A stretch of DNA of 64,000 nucleotides, taken from NCBI RefSeq assembly GCF_024349685.1, contig NZ_AP025944.1, positions 2,548,001 through 2,612,000 of the forward strand. Direction: 5' to 3'. The notes below the pieces were generated by a model. That model had not been told where the DNA came from, ran no database searches, and worked only from the letters and a program-made list of their open reading frames with translations. A program made the translations under genes and the position numbers. Positions 16,865-26,286 of this stretch are shown here, piece by piece (positions within the stretch are counted from its first letter, which is position 1; the number at the start of each line of letters is the position of its first letter). This DNA is from Pseudomonas sp. LRP2-20. Its GTDB lineage: Bacteria > Pseudomonadota > Gammaproteobacteria > Pseudomonadales > Pseudomonadaceae.

Positions 16865-18277
16865 GTGGCAAATCCAGCAGTCCCGAACCCCGCCCGCCAA
16901 GCCACCGGCATCGCCTTGTTGGTCGCCGTCACCTTCTTCATGGAAAACCTCGACGCCACCGTCATCGCCACGGCGCTGCCGCAGATGGCCAGCGACTTCG
17001 GCGAGAACCCGGTGAGCCTGAACATCGGCATCAGTGCCTACTTGCTGGCGGTGGCAGTGTTCATCCCGCTCAGTGGCTGGGTGGCCGACCGTTTTGGCGC
17101 CCGCCAGGTGTTCGCCGGGGCCATCGGCCTGTTTACCCTGGCCTCGTGGCTCTGCGGCCTGGCCCCCAACCTGGAAACGTTCGTCGCCGCGCGGGTGCTG
17201 CAAGGCATTGGCGGTGCGCTGATGGTGCCGGTCGGCCGGCTGGTGGTGCTGCGTACCACCGAGAAGCAGGACCTGGTGAAAATGCTCGCGGTGATCACCT
17301 GGCCCGGGCTGGTGGCGCCGGTACTGGGCCCGCCCATCGGCGGGCTGATCGTCACGCACCTGGCGTGGCCATGGATCTTCTACCTGAACATCCCGCTTGG
17401 CCTGCTGGCCATGGCGGCAGCGTGGTGGCTGATTCCCGCCACCTGTTGCAGCGAAGCACGGCGCTTCGACCTGCTGGGCTTCGTGTGGCTCGCCTCGGCC
17501 TGCGCCGCGTGGCTGATCGGCCTGGAAATGCTCGGTTCACTGGGCGCTGGCAGCCTGCGTGCCGGGGCGGCACTGGTGGCCTTGGGCGGGCTGCTGAGCT
17601 GGCTGGCGATCCGCCATTGCCAGCGCCACCCGGCACCGCTGTTGCCACTGGCGGCCCTGAGCATCGCCACGTTCCGGGCCAGTATCGTTGGCGGCACATT
17701 GTTCCGCCTGTCGATCAGCGCCTTGCCGTTCCTCATTCCGCTGTTGCTGCAGGTCGGTTTTGGCCTGTCTGCGGTGGATGCCGGCTTGCTGGTGCTGGCG
17801 ATCTTCGCCGGCAACCTGGCCATGAAGCCGTTCACCACCGGCTTGCTGCGCCGCTATGGTTTCCGCCGGGTGTTGCTGGTCAATGGCCTGATCGGTGTCG
17901 GCTGCATCCTGGCCTGCCTGGGGTTGCAGCAGGGCATGCCGTGGTACTGGATGGCACTGGTGCTGTTCGTAGGCGGGCTGTCGCGTTCGATGCAGTTCAC
18001 CACCTACAACGCTGTCGGTTTCTCTGAAGTGCCCAAGCAGCAGATGGGGGAGGCGTCGACGCTGTTCAGCATGTTCTTCCAGCTGGCGATGGCCTTGGGC
18101 GTTGCCGTGGTGGCGCTTCTGTTGCGCGTGTCGATGATGGTGCGCGGCGCTGAGGGCGGGATGACAGTCAGCGACTTCCACTGGGCACTGCTCGGTGTGG
18201 CGCTGATTGCCTGTGTCGCGCTGGTCGATGCCGTGCGCCTGCCCGGCAATGCCGGCGAGCAGGTATTGCGCACCTGA
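16865..18277 (+). CDS. MFS transporter, DHA2 (14-helix) family
   Basis: A 470-residue inner-membrane transporter. ENLDATVIATALPQMASDFGE near residue 26-46 is the DHA2 signature (motif with LDxT) and WVADRFGARQVF is the loop 2-3 motif of the major facilitator superfamily. About 14 hydrophobic segments are seen. The GTG at 16865 is preferred because GAAGGA lies nine bases upstream; the longer frame starts with a TTG only two bases from AGGGAGG. It may move the substrate of the upstream operon or export a toxic intermediate. Confidence 0.85.
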   Translation: MANPAVPNPARQATGIALLVAVTFFMENLDATVIATALPQMASDFGENPVSLNIGISAYLLAVAVFIPLSGWVADRFGARQVFAGAIGLFTLASWLCGLAPNLETFVAARVLQGIGGALMVPVGRLVVLRTTEKQDLVKMLAVITWPGLVAPVLGPPIGGLIVTHLAWPWIFYLNIPLGLLAMAAAWWLIPATCCSEARRFDLLGFVWLASACAAWLIGLEMLGSLGAGSLRAGAALVALGGLLSWLAIRHCQRHPAPLLPLAALSIATFRASIVGGTLFRLSISALPFLIPLLLQVGFGLSAVDAGLLVLAIFAGNLAMKPFTTGLLRRYGFRRVLLVNGLIGVGCILACLGLQQGMPWYWMALVLFVGGLSRSMQFTTYNAVGFSEVPKQQMGEASTLFSMFFQLAMALGVAVVALLLRVSMMVRGAEGGMTVSDFHWALLGVALIACVALVDAVRLPGNAGEQVLRT

Positions 18278-18279
18278 TC

Positions 18280-18311
18280 GGCATTGCGGCCACCTGGGTG
18301 GCCGCAATGCC
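18280..18311. terminator. Bidirectional terminator between convergent genes
   Basis: A perfect 14-bp stem (GGCATTGCGGCCAC and its complement) with the loop CTGG, three bases after the MFS stop and 14 bases before the end of the convergent permease gene. There is no T-run, but position and stem strength fit a shared terminator. Confidence 0.65.
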
Positions 18312-18325
18312 CGGGGTTATCAGGT

Positions 18326-19681
18326 CTACACGGCGCTGGTTGCCGGGGCCTTGCGCTTGCTCATCAGCCCGTAGTAGCAGGCTGCCGGGAACAGCAGACC
18401 AACCACCCAGGCAAGGTCAACGCCCTGCAGCGAGGCCGCGACCGGCCCCACGTAGAGGGAGGTGTTCATGAACGGGATCTCCAACGCGATGGTGGCGAGG
18501 AACACGCCGACCGCGATCCCGTTCACCCGGCCATAAATGCCCGCGGGGTCGAAGATGTCGGCAATCTGGTAGACCCCTTTGCGCAGCGCGTAGTAGTCCA
18601 CCAGGTTGATTGCGGTCCAAGGGATCAGGAAATAGCTCATGAAGAAGATGAAGTTCAGGAAGAACTGGATGAAGTCATCCTGGGCCAAGGTGCACAACGC
18701 CGTCGCCAGGGCACAGATGACCAGCATGAAGCTGGCGCGCACCCCAGGGGTGACCTTCAGCGCCGCGAACGGCTCGATCACCGTCACGGTCGACATGAAG
18801 GCGCCATACAGGTTGAACACGTTGATTGCGATCTGCCCGTAGAGCACGAACGCCACCGCCAGCAAGGTCCCGCCACCGAGCACGCCAAGCAGGTGCAGGC
18901 CGACGTTGTCGGTAAAACCGGCGACGGCCTTGGCCAGTACGGCGCCCAGCAGCATCATCCAGCTACCGCCGATGACCGTGCCCGCGTAGCTGTACCAGAA
19001 CACCTGGCGCGTGGATGTACGGGTCGGCAGATAGCGCGAGTAGTCGGCCACATACGGGGCGTATGACAGCTGCCAGGTCACCGCAATGCTCACCGAGGCC
19101 AGGAAGCTGGCCAGGTGGAAGCCTTGCGCGGTCCATTGGTCAGGCTCTATCGGCAGCGCCAGGGCGAGCAGGGTGGCGATGCCGAAGACCACGATCGACA
19201 GCAGCGACAGCAACTTCTGCAGGCGGTGGATGAGCGTGTAGCCGAATAGTGCCACCAGGAAGCACAGGCCACCGAGCAGGGCGATGTTCCCGCCATTGCC
19301 CAACGGGCTGGCGCTGGCGATGGCCTGGGCGGCCAGCAGCGTGTTGCTGACGAAGAAACCCAGGTAGATGAGCATCACGAACAGCAACGGCACGATCGCG
19401 CCGAACACGCCGAACTGCGCCCGGCTCTGGATCATCTGTGGGATGCCCAGCCGAGGGCCCTGGGCGGAATGCGAAGCCATGAAGATGGCGCCGATCAACG
19501 AGCCGAGCAGAATCGACAGCGCGCTCCAGAACAGGTTGAGCCCCAGGCTGATCGGCAGCACACCTGCGGCCACAGTGGTGATGTTGGCGTTGGCGCCAAA
19601 CCAGACGAAGAACAGCGAACGCGGTTCGCCATGGCGCTCGGCTTCCGGGATGAAGTCGATGCTTCTTTTCTCTACTTTCAT
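18326..19681 (-). CDS. Purine-cytosine permease-like transporter
   Basis: A 451-residue inner-membrane protein with about twelve hydrophobic segments. FVWFGANANITTVAAGVLPISLGL near residue 26 and QLSYAPYVADYSRYLPTRTS near 205 are signatures of the bacterial purine-cytosine permease branch of NCS1. It lies 12 bases after the cysteine hydrolase gene and is probably cotranscribed with it, so it may import the compound that the hydrolase or its pathway uses. The exact substrate is unknown. Confidence 0.83.
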   Translation of the reverse strand: MKVEKRSIDFIPEAERHGEPRSLFFVWFGANANITTVAAGVLPISLGLNLFWSALSILLGSLIGAIFMASHSAQGPRLGIPQMIQSRAQFGVFGAIVPLLFVMLIYLGFFVSNTLLAAQAIASASPLGNGGNIALLGGLCFLVALFGYTLIHRLQKLLSLLSIVVFGIATLLALALPIEPDQWTAQGFHLASFLASVSIAVTWQLSYAPYVADYSRYLPTRTSTRQVFWYSYAGTVIGGSWMMLLGAVLAKAVAGFTDNVGLHLLGVLGGGTLLAVAFVLYGQIAINVFNLYGAFMSTVTVIEPFAALKVTPGVRASFMLVICALATALCTLAQDDFIQFFLNFIFFMSYFLIPWTAINLVDYYALRKGVYQIADIFDPAGIYGRVNGIAVGVFLATIALEIPFMNTSLYVGPVAASLQGVDLAWVVGLLFPAACYYGLMSKRKAPATSAV

Positions 19682-19693
19682 GTCGTTCTCCGC

Positions 19694-20368
19694 TCAGCGT
19701 TGGGCAGCAAGTTGGCGTTCGAAGCGCGCAATCGTCTGCACGAACGCGTCTGGCTCGAAGGCAAGGTGGTCGGGTTCTGCGCTGAGCACTGAGGTCGCCG
19801 GCTGGTTGTTCCAGTGCTGCAGCAACTGCTCGGTGGAGAAGATTTCCAGCCCGTAGAGCCAGTTGGAGAGAATGAACAGTGCCGAGTAGTGGGCGGCGAG
19901 CGTGGTTGCCGTGCAGGCGTCGGCGACCAGCACCAGCTTGAAGTCGTGCTGGTAGGCATCGAACAGGCTGCTCATCACGCACACGTCGGTCAGTACACCG
20001 ATCACCACCAGGCGCGTGATGCCGCGGCATTTCAAGGTCTGGGCCAGGCGCGTGCCGTGGAAGGCGCTGTAGCGCTGCTTGTCGATCACCACGTCGGCAG
20101 CCTGCGGTGCCAGGGCATCGATGATTTCGATGGCCGGCGTACCGGCGCAGTAAGTGGTTGGCCGGCCTTGCGCGTCCACCGGTTCGCCGAATGCCAGGTT
20201 GCGGCCCAGCGCATCGTTGACGTGGCGGGTGTAGAACAGCGGCAGATTGCGCCGGCGGGCGCCGTCAATCAGCGCGGCCGCGTTGTTGATCACTTTGTCG
20301 AAGCGCGGCAGGGGGAAGCTGTCTTCCCGCTGCAGGTCAATCACGAGCATGGCGGTGTCTTGAGTCAT
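19694..20368 (-). CDS. Isochorismatase-family cysteine hydrolase
   Basis: A 224-residue hydrolase. The catalytic triad of the family is visible: D11 in MLVIDLQ, K97 in VVIDKQRYSAF and C130 in GVLTDVCVMSS, the last followed by the usual VLVADAC segment. Members split amide bonds in N-carbamoyl compounds, ureides or nicotinamide. Pairing with a cytosine-permease-like gene suggests a nitrogen-source function. The ATG at 20368 has GGAAGA upstream and matches the family N-terminus. Confidence 0.82.
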   Translation of the reverse strand: MTQDTAMLVIDLQREDSFPLPRFDKVINNAAALIDGARRRNLPLFYTRHVNDALGRNLAFGEPVDAQGRPTTYCAGTPAIEIIDALAPQAADVVIDKQRYSAFHGTRLAQTLKCRGITRLVVIGVLTDVCVMSSLFDAYQHDFKLVLVADACTATTLAAHYSALFILSNWLYGLEIFSTEQLLQHWNNQPATSVLSAEPDHLAFEPDAFVQTIARFERQLAAQR

Positions 20369-20847
20369 CGGATTTCTTCCAGGTGCAGTACACCGGGCGC
20401 TGCACCAAGGGCGCGTCAGGCGGTTCTGCGGATACAGGTGCGCGGGCGCCGCGACAGCGGTGCCTGCGTGAGGCGAGCGCAACGCTCGTGGAAGGAATCA
20501 GTCGACTATCTGCCAGAAACCGTTCTGCTTGGCGGCGACTGCGGCGCGAAGGCGTTGCAACGTGACCTGCAACGGCCCGGCCGCTCGGCGCAGGAACCCG
20601 TGCATGGCCCCGCATGGCACAGCGTGCACCCGGCCAGTGAGGCGGGTGCGAAATGTGCCAACGATGGAGGGGAGGCGGGCCATGAGCAGATCACTCGAGA
20701 CAATCGTGCAGTCATGCAAAGCAAGACGCGGGCCATTGCCGCCAATGTGCCGGGAGTAGCGAGTTTGACGGGTCGCGCTCGGCAGTGTTACTAACTGGCA
20801 TGTGGTATGCCGTAATACTGTGATACCAAACGTAGCAACCCACCGCT
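20369..20847. other. Intergenic region upstream of the cysteine hydrolase gene
   Basis: A 479-base gap with no convincing gene; the small open frames in it lack family signatures. Near its far end, TGGTAT (20803-20808) and ATACCA (20823-20828) form an inverted repeat in AT-richer sequence that could be an operator with a promoter. If so, the hydrolase transcript would have a leader of roughly 430 bases. Confidence 0.4.
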
Positions 20848-21603
20848 TCAGGCACCCTTGCGCGATACCATTGCAGTCAGGGCTGCCTTTGCGTCGTCGC
20901 TGTTAAGCCGCTCGATGAACAGCAGGCCTTCCTTGGCCACCGTCGCGGCCAGGGCTTCGCGCTGGGCGTCCTTGAGCAAACGCCTGCTGATACGCAGGGC
21001 ATCGGCCGGCAGCTGCTGCAGGCGCCGCGCCAGCGTGACGGCGGCGGCCAGGCATTGCGCGCCATCGTCGTACAGTTCGCTCGCCAGCCCCCACTGCACG
21101 GCCTGTTCGCCATTGAGCGCCTGGTTGCACAGCAGCAGCTGCGCAGCCCGCGCATGCCCCAGCATCTGCGGCAGCAACAGGCTCGCGCCAAACTCCGGGC
21201 ACACGCCCAGTGCCACGAACGGCGTGCGCAGTCTGGCGTCACGGCTGACCAGCACCTGGTCGCAGTGCAGCAGCAGCGTGGTACCAATGCCGATCGCAGG
21301 CCCGGCAACCGCAGCGATCAGCGGTTTGTCCAGCGCCAGCACCGCCCACATCATGCGAAACACCGGGCTCTGCAGGTCGGTCGGCGGCTGCTCGAGAAAG
21401 TCCGGCAGGTCGTTGCCGGCGGTGAAGCATTCGGTGCTACCGGTGATCAGGATCACCTCGACCTGCGGGTCACTGTTGGCCGCTTCGAACAGCTCTGCCA
21501 GCCGTGTGTACATGGCGTTGGTCAGTGCATTGAGTTTGTCTGCACGGTTCAGGCGCAGGGTCAGCAGGCCTTCGTCGAGTTGCGAGTGGATCAGGTCGGT
21601 CAT
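20848..21603 (-). CDS. Enoyl-CoA hydratase/isomerase family protein
   Basis: A 251-residue crotonase-fold protein. The oxyanion-hole regions are FTAGNDLPDFL (about 60-70) and AAVAGPAIGIGTTLLLHCDQ (about 97-117), and VCPEFGASLLLP holds a likely catalytic glutamate. It acts on a CoA thioester in the cytoplasm; the pathway is not evident. It is divergent from the TetR gene with 106 bases between, so that regulator may control it. Confidence 0.83.
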   Translation of the reverse strand: MTDLIHSQLDEGLLTLRLNRADKLNALTNAMYTRLAELFEAANSDPQVEVILITGSTECFTAGNDLPDFLEQPPTDLQSPVFRMMWAVLALDKPLIAAVAGPAIGIGTTLLLHCDQVLVSRDARLRTPFVALGVCPEFGASLLLPQMLGHARAAQLLLCNQALNGEQAVQWGLASELYDDGAQCLAAAVTLARRLQQLPADALRISRRLLKDAQREALAATVAKEGLLFIERLNSDDAKAALTAMVSRKGA

Positions 21604-21709
21604 GGGCGGCGCCTCTGTTGTTGTTATCGTGCCCGAGTATAAACAGGCTATCGCGAGCGAGGCGAGTTGCTATACAGTCGTTCAACTGCGCGCCCCATGA
21701 GAGCCACCG

Positions 21710-22357
21710 ATGACCCAAGAAGCCCGCTTCAGCCGCATGCTGCCCGAACTGCGCAAGGCCAACCTGGTCGAGGCCACCCTGGCCTGCCTGAAGCGCCATG
21801 GTTTCCAGGGGGCTTCGATCCGCAAGATCTCCGCCGAAGCCGGCGTCTCGGTGGGCCTGATCAGCCACCATTATTCGGGCAAGGACGAGTTGGTCGCCGA
21901 AGCCTACATGGCCGTCACCGGCCGGGTCATGCAACTGCTGCGCGAGGCCATGGCCCAGGTCGCGCCCAACGCCCGCGAACGGCTGTCGGCGTTCTTCCGT
22001 GGCTCGTTCAGCGCCGAACTGCTCGACCCGCAACTGCTCGATGCCTGGCTGGCGTTCTGGGGCGCGGTGAAAACCGCCGAGGCGATCAACCAGGTGCACG
22101 ACCATTCCTATGGCGAGTACCGCCGCGAGTTGCGCACGCTGCTGGCTGAACTGGCCCGGGAGGAGGGCTGGGAACACTTCGATGCCGACCTCGCCGCCAT
22201 CAGCCTCAGCGCCTTGCTCGATGGCCTGTGGCTGGAGTCCGGGCTGAACCCGGGCACCTTCACCCCGGCCCAGGGCGTGCAGATCTGCGAGGCCTGGGTC
22301 GATGGCCTGCAGGCCGGCGGTCGGCAACGCTTCACCAGCACCCCAGAGGGCTGTTGA
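21710..22357 (+). CDS. TetR-family regulator (BetI-like)
   Basis: A 215-residue regulator. The N-terminal HTH is ATLACLKRHGFQGASIRKISAEAGVSVGLISHHYSGKDELVAEAY (about 23-66), close to the BetI group, with a C-terminal ligand domain rich in AFWGAVKTAEAI-type helices. No choline genes are near, so it is not called betI. The divergent enoyl-CoA hydratase gene is the most likely target; aruR begins 76 bases downstream on the same strand. Confidence 0.82.
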   Translation: MTQEARFSRMLPELRKANLVEATLACLKRHGFQGASIRKISAEAGVSVGLISHHYSGKDELVAEAYMAVTGRVMQLLREAMAQVAPNARERLSAFFRGSFSAELLDPQLLDAWLAFWGAVKTAEAINQVHDHSYGEYRRELRTLLAELAREEGWEHFDADLAAISLSALLDGLWLESGLNPGTFTPAQGVQICEAWVDGLQAGGRQRFTSTPEGC

Positions 22358-22396
22358 TCGACCGTTCAGCAATCGCTAGTCTTGGCCCACTCTAAT

Positions 22397-22416
22397 AAAA
22401 AAATCGCCTTCGGGCG
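22397..22416 (-). terminator. Possible short terminator reading on the minus strand
   Basis: A CGCC-TTCG-GGCG hairpin (22405-22416) has a run of seven A on its left side, which is a T-run on the minus strand. It would stop antisense transcription entering the TetR gene. The stem is only 4 bp. Confidence 0.3.
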
Positions 22417-22433
22417 CCTCAGGACTACCCGCA

Positions 22434-23150
22434 ATGACCTCTCAGGTACTGATCGTCGATGACGATCCGCTGATTCGTGACTTGCTCCAGGCCTACCTGT
22501 CCCAGGAAGGCTATACCGTCCACTGCGCCGCCACCGCGGAACAGGCCGAAACGCTGCTGAGCGAGCAGCCGGTGGAACTGGTGATGCTGGACATCCGCCT
22601 GCCCGGCAAGGACGGCCTGACCCTGACCCGCGAGTTGCGGGTGCGCTCGGAAGTGGGGATCATCCTGATCACCGGTCGCAACGACGAAATCGACCGCATC
22701 GTCGGCCTGGAGTGCGGCGCCGACGACTATGTCAGCAAACCGCTCAACCCTCGCGAACTGGTGTCCCGGGCGAAGAACCTGATCCGTCGCGTGCGCCACG
22801 CCCAGGGCGCTCGGCCGGCCAGCGTGGCCAATGTCACCCTCAAGCAGTTCGGCGACTGGTCGCTGGACTGCGACCGCCGCCGCCTGATCGATGCTCAAGG
22901 CGGCGAAACCCTGTTGACCCACGGCGAGTTCCAGTTGCTCAGCGTGTTCCTGCGCAACAGTGGCCACACCCTGAGCCGCGACCAGCTGATGGACCAGATC
23001 CGTAATCGTGAGTGGGTGCCTAACGACCGCTCCATCGACGTGCTGGTCGGCCGCCTGCGCCGCAAGCTGCACGACGACCCCGCCGAGCCTGAACTGATCA
23101 TCACCATCCACGGCGCCGGCTACCTGTTCACCGCCAGCGTGGCCGCGTGA
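22434..23150 (+). CDS. aruR: Response regulator AruR, OmpR family
   Basis: A 238-residue two-component regulator. The receiver domain has D9-D10-D11, phospho-acceptor D53 (in MLDIRLPG) and the conserved lysine in VSKPLNPREL; a winged-helix DNA-binding domain fills about 135-236 (SLDCDRRRL to HGAGYLF). Gene order with a hybrid kinase, permease, acyl-CoA genes, AruI and AruH matches the arginine transaminase locus of P. aeruginosa, where AruRS controls aruHI. It is coupled to the binding-protein gene by a GTGA overlap. Confidence 0.85.
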   Translation: MTSQVLIVDDDPLIRDLLQAYLSQEGYTVHCAATAEQAETLLSEQPVELVMLDIRLPGKDGLTLTRELRVRSEVGIILITGRNDEIDRIVGLECGADDYVSKPLNPRELVSRAKNLIRRVRHAQGARPASVANVTLKQFGDWSLDCDRRRLIDAQGGETLLTHGEFQLLSVFLRNSGHTLSRDQLMDQIRNREWVPNDRSIDVLVGRLRRKLHDDPAEPELIITIHGAGYLFTASVAA

Positions 23151-23911
23151 GCAAGTACCTGGTCGGCCTGCTGGTGCTGCTGGCCAGCGGCGCGCTGCAG
23201 GCCGCCGGCAGCGTGCGCTACTGCGATTACCCGGTGTACCCACCGGTGTCCTGGAGCGATGGCAAGCAGCCGCGCGGGCTGGCGCCGACGGTGGTCCGCG
23301 AGCTGTTCGGGCGGCTGGGCTACCGGGTCGAAATGGTCGTGCTGGGCAACTGGCAACGCTGCCTGCTCGACGCTGCCGAAGGGCGGGTGGATGTGGTGCT
23401 GGCCTACACCTCGGAGCAGCGCGCCAGAACCATGCGCTTTTCCCAGGTGCCGGTACTGCGCGAGGAGGTGGCGGTGTTCGCCAACCGCCAGCACCCGCTG
23501 CAGTTCGACACGCTCGAAGACCTGGCCCGCTACCGTGGCGGGCTGTTGTTCGGTGAAAGCTACGGCCCGGCATTCGACCATTTCGTGGCGCAGCACCAGA
23601 ACATCGAGTGGGTGTCGGACAGTGGGCAGAACTTCGGCAAGCTGATTCGCGGGCGTATCGACTTTGTGGTCCAGGAACGGCGCACCGGCCAGCTGTTCGT
23701 CGAGCACCTGCCCGGTGCCCAGGACATCGTTGCGCTACCACCGGCCCTGAGCGTCGACTACCTGCGCGTGGCGGTGTCACGCCATTCACCGTTGAGCGAG
23801 CGCATGGGCGACATCGACGCGCAACTGCAGCAGATGACCGACGCCGGCGAGCTGGAGCGCTGGCTGCATGAAAGCGAGGTCACCTACCGCGACATGGTCA
23901 AGCAGCCATGA
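23147..23911 (+). CDS. Family 3 extracellular solute-binding protein inside the aruRS operon
   Basis: A 254-residue periplasmic binding protein with a signal peptide (about 1-19, ending LQAAG). The fold matches polar amino-acid binding proteins of ABC family 3: YCDYPVYPPVSW, GYRVEMVVLGNWQRCLLDAAEGRVDVVLAYTSEQR and LIRGRIDFVVQERR. No permease partner follows. It overlaps aruR (GTGA) and aruS (ATGA), so it is made with the two-component system and may present arginine or a related ligand to the kinase. GTG is the start; no better start exists without losing the signal peptide. Confidence 0.82.
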   Translation: MSKYLVGLLVLLASGALQAAGSVRYCDYPVYPPVSWSDGKQPRGLAPTVVRELFGRLGYRVEMVVLGNWQRCLLDAAEGRVDVVLAYTSEQRARTMRFSQVPVLREEVAVFANRQHPLQFDTLEDLARYRGGLLFGESYGPAFDHFVAQHQNIEWVSDSGQNFGKLIRGRIDFVVQERRTGQLFVEHLPGAQDIVALPPALSVDYLRVAVSRHSPLSERMGDIDAQLQQMTDAGELERWLHESEVTYRDMVKQP

Positions 23912-26160
23912 TGCGCCTGCAACCGGGTGGCCTGCTGCGGCGGCTGTTGCTGTTCATCCTGCTGTTCAGCCTGTGCTTCACGGTGCTGGCCAGCAGCGTG
24001 CAGCTGTATTTCGAGTACCGTCGCGAAATGCGCGAGATCGATGCGCGCATGGCGTTGATCCGCGCCGGCTACCTGGCCAGCCTGGAGCGCAGCCTGTGGG
24101 ACCTCAACCAGGAGCAGCTGAACGTGCAGTTGCGTGGGCTGGTGGACTTTTCCGATGTGGCGCTGGTGCGCCTGAACAGTGCCGACTTCACCTTGCAGCA
24201 AGGTGATCCGAACCCGCAGGGGCCGCTGCGGGTCGAGCGCTTTGCGCTGGACTACCAGCCGCCTTCCGGGCCTGTGCGGCACCTGGGCGAGCTGGAGGTG
24301 AGCATTGACCTGGGCGCGGTGCACCGGCGGCTGTTCGCCACCGGCCTGACCAGCCTGCTGTGGATGAGCGTGTTCCTTTGCGGCCTGGCGCTGGCGTTGT
24401 CGGGATTGTTCTACCGCCTGGTCACCCGCCACCTGCAGGTGATGGCCGACTTCGCCCGGCGCATCGGTGCCGGGCAATGGCACGAGCCACTGCGCCTGAA
24501 CAAGCGCCGCTCGCCCCATGCCGACGAAATCGACAGCGTGGCGCTGGCACTGGAGGACATGCGCCGGGCCATCCTCAGTGACAGCGAACGCCGTGAAACC
24601 GACCGCCTGGCCTTGCAGGACAAGCGCGACGAACTGCAGAAGCAGGTCGAGCGGCGCACGGCGAGCCTGATGCGTGCCAAGGACGATGCCGAAGCGGCCA
24701 ACCTGGCCAAGTCGCGCTTCCTCGCCACCATGAGCCATGAACTGCGCACGCCGCTCAACGGCATTCTCGGCATGGCCGAGCTGCTGCGTGGCGCCGGGCT
24801 CGCTGCGGCGGACCGTCTGCGCCTGGAGGCCTTGTACAAGGCCGGCGAGGGGTTACTGAGCATCCTCAACGAGGTGCTGTATTTTGCCCGCCTCGAAGAG
24901 GGCGAAAGCCGCCCCGAGGCGGTGGATTTCTCCTTGCGCCAGTTGTGTGCCGAGGTCGTGACCCTGCTCGAACCCCGTGCGCTGGCCAACCACAGCCTGG
25001 TGCTGTGCCGCCTCGACCCGCAGCTGGCCACCTACCAGCACGGCGCCGAGCAGTACCTGCGCCAGGTCCTGAGCAACCTGCTGGCCAACGCGATCAAGTT
25101 CACCGAGGGTGGCGAGATCCTCGTCGACGTGCAGGTGTTGCAGGGGCAACCCGGGCGGCAGCGTCTGCGTTTGAGCGTCACCGACGATGGCATCGGCATC
25201 TGCGAGGCGATGCAGCCGAAGATCTTCGACCGTTTCGTCCAGGCCAGCGAGGCGGTCGCCCGCCGCTATGGCGGCACCGGCCTGGGGCTGGCGATCAGCA
25301 AGCACCTGGTCGAGCAGATGGGCGGGCAGATTGGAGTGCGCAGCCGCGAGGGAGAAGGCAGCTGTTTCTGGTTGGAGCTGGAGCTGCAAACGGCGCTGGC
25401 GCCGCCGGCCCAGGCGCTGGCAGAGCGCGCCGCGGTACCGCTGCACATTCTGGTGGTGGAAGACGTGGCCCTGAACCGTGAAGTGGTGCGCGGGCTGCTG
25501 GAGCGCGACGGCCATGAAGTCTGGCTGGCCGAGGATGCCGAGCAGGGCTTGCAGCTGTGTGCACAGCGGCGCTTCGACCTGCTCCTGCTGGATGTGCACC
25601 TGCCAGGCCTCAGTGGCGTGGAGCTGTGCCGGCAGTTGCGTGCCGGCGCCACGCCCAACCGCGATACGCGCATCCTGGCACTGACCGCCAGTGTTCAGCC
25701 GGGGCTGGTGCGTGCCTATCTGGATGCCGGCATGCAGGGTGTGCTGGGCAAGCCGCTGAAGCTTGCGAACCTGCGCCAGGCCCTGGCGGGCCAGTGCCAG
25801 GAGGCACCGTCGGCAACCCCGGCGTGGCTTGACCATGAGTTGCTGAGCACGCACCGCACGCTGCTCGGCGAGCAGAAGCTGCAGGGCCTGCTGGCTGGCT
25901 TGCGCGATGGCCTGGCGCAACAGCGCCAGCCCCTGCTCGAAGCGGTCGACGCAGGCGACTGCACCGAGGTGACTCACCTGGCCCACCGTTTGGCCGGCAG
26001 CAGCGACTCCATGGGCCTGTGCGGCCTGGCGGCGACTCTGCGCCGGCTTGAAGCGCGTGCCCTGGCCCGTGACAAGCCAGGGGTGCGTGCCATGGCGCCA
26101 TTGCTGCACGAGCAGTTGCAACGTGCGCAAAACAGCCTGGCCGAACTGCTGGCCGCCTGA
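23908..26160 (+). CDS. aruS: Hybrid sensor histidine kinase AruS
   Basis: A 750-residue inner-membrane kinase. Order: membrane helix about 9-33, periplasmic sensor loop about 34-145, second helix about 146-170, HAMP-like linker, coiled coil about 225-265, phospho-acceptor domain with H277 in [12 protein letters not shown], ATPase domain with N390-N394 region and DDGIG (426-430) and [10 protein letters not shown], a receiver domain with D562, and a C-terminal Hpt domain with H693 in [14 protein letters not shown]. The tripartite relay should end on AruR D53. It likely senses arginine, perhaps through the coupled binding protein. Confidence 0.86.
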   Translation: MMRLQPGGLLRRLLLFILLFSLCFTVLASSVQLYFEYRREMREIDARMALIRAGYLASLERSLWDLNQEQLNVQLRGLVDFSDVALVRLNSADFTLQQGDPNPQGPLRVERFALDYQPPSGPVRHLGELEVSIDLGAVHRRLFATGLTSLLWMSVFLCGLALALSGLFYRLVTRHLQVMADFARRIGAGQWHEPLRLNKRRSPHADEIDSVALALEDMRRAILSDSERRETDRLALQDKRDELQKQVERRTASLMRAKDDAEAANLAKSRFLATMSHELRTPLNGILGMAELLRGAGLAAADRLRLEALYKAGEGLLSILNEVLYFARLEEGESRPEAVDFSLRQLCAEVVTLLEPRALANHSLVLCRLDPQLATYQHGAEQYLRQVLSNLLANAIKFTEGGEILVDVQVLQGQPGRQRLRLSVTDDGIGICEAMQPKIFDRFVQASEAVARRYGGTGLGLAISKHLVEQMGGQIGVRSREGEGSCFWLELELQTALAPPAQALAERAAVPLHILVVEDVALNREVVRGLLERDGHEVWLAEDAEQGLQLCAQRRFDLLLLDVHLPGLSGVELCRQLRAGATPNRDTRILALTASVQPGLVRAYLDAGMQGVLGKPLKLANLRQALAGQCQEAPSATPAWLDHELLSTHRTLLGEQKLQGLLAGLRDGLAQQRQPLLEAVDAGDCTEVTHLAHRLAGSSDSMGLCGLAATLRRLEARALARDKPGVRAMAPLLHEQLQRAQNSLAELLAA

Positions 26161-26172
26161 GCGACAAAATCC

Positions 26173-26220
26173 TTACGACTTTTTACATCTTTGATCTTTA
26201 CGATCAATCGGGCCTTACAT
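26173..26220. promoter_or_regulatory. TTAC direct repeats upstream of the permease gene, possible AruR sites
   Basis: In an AT-rich stretch, TTACGA or TTACAT occurs four times (starts 26173, 26183, 26198, 26215). The first pair is 10 bp apart, the spacing used by OmpR-family dimers. The repeats end 67 bases before the permease start, a fitting place for activation by AruR. Confidence 0.35.
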
Positions 26221-26286
26221 CGCTTTCCAATAATCGCATTCAACCGCTGAACACGCGGTCTTCGACGCTTATTGGAGATAATAATA

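Noticed and set aside
20383..20794. Small open frames in the gap upstream of the cysteine hydrolase gene
   Set aside because: Frames on both strands overlap each other and have skewed arginine- and alanine-rich content without signatures.
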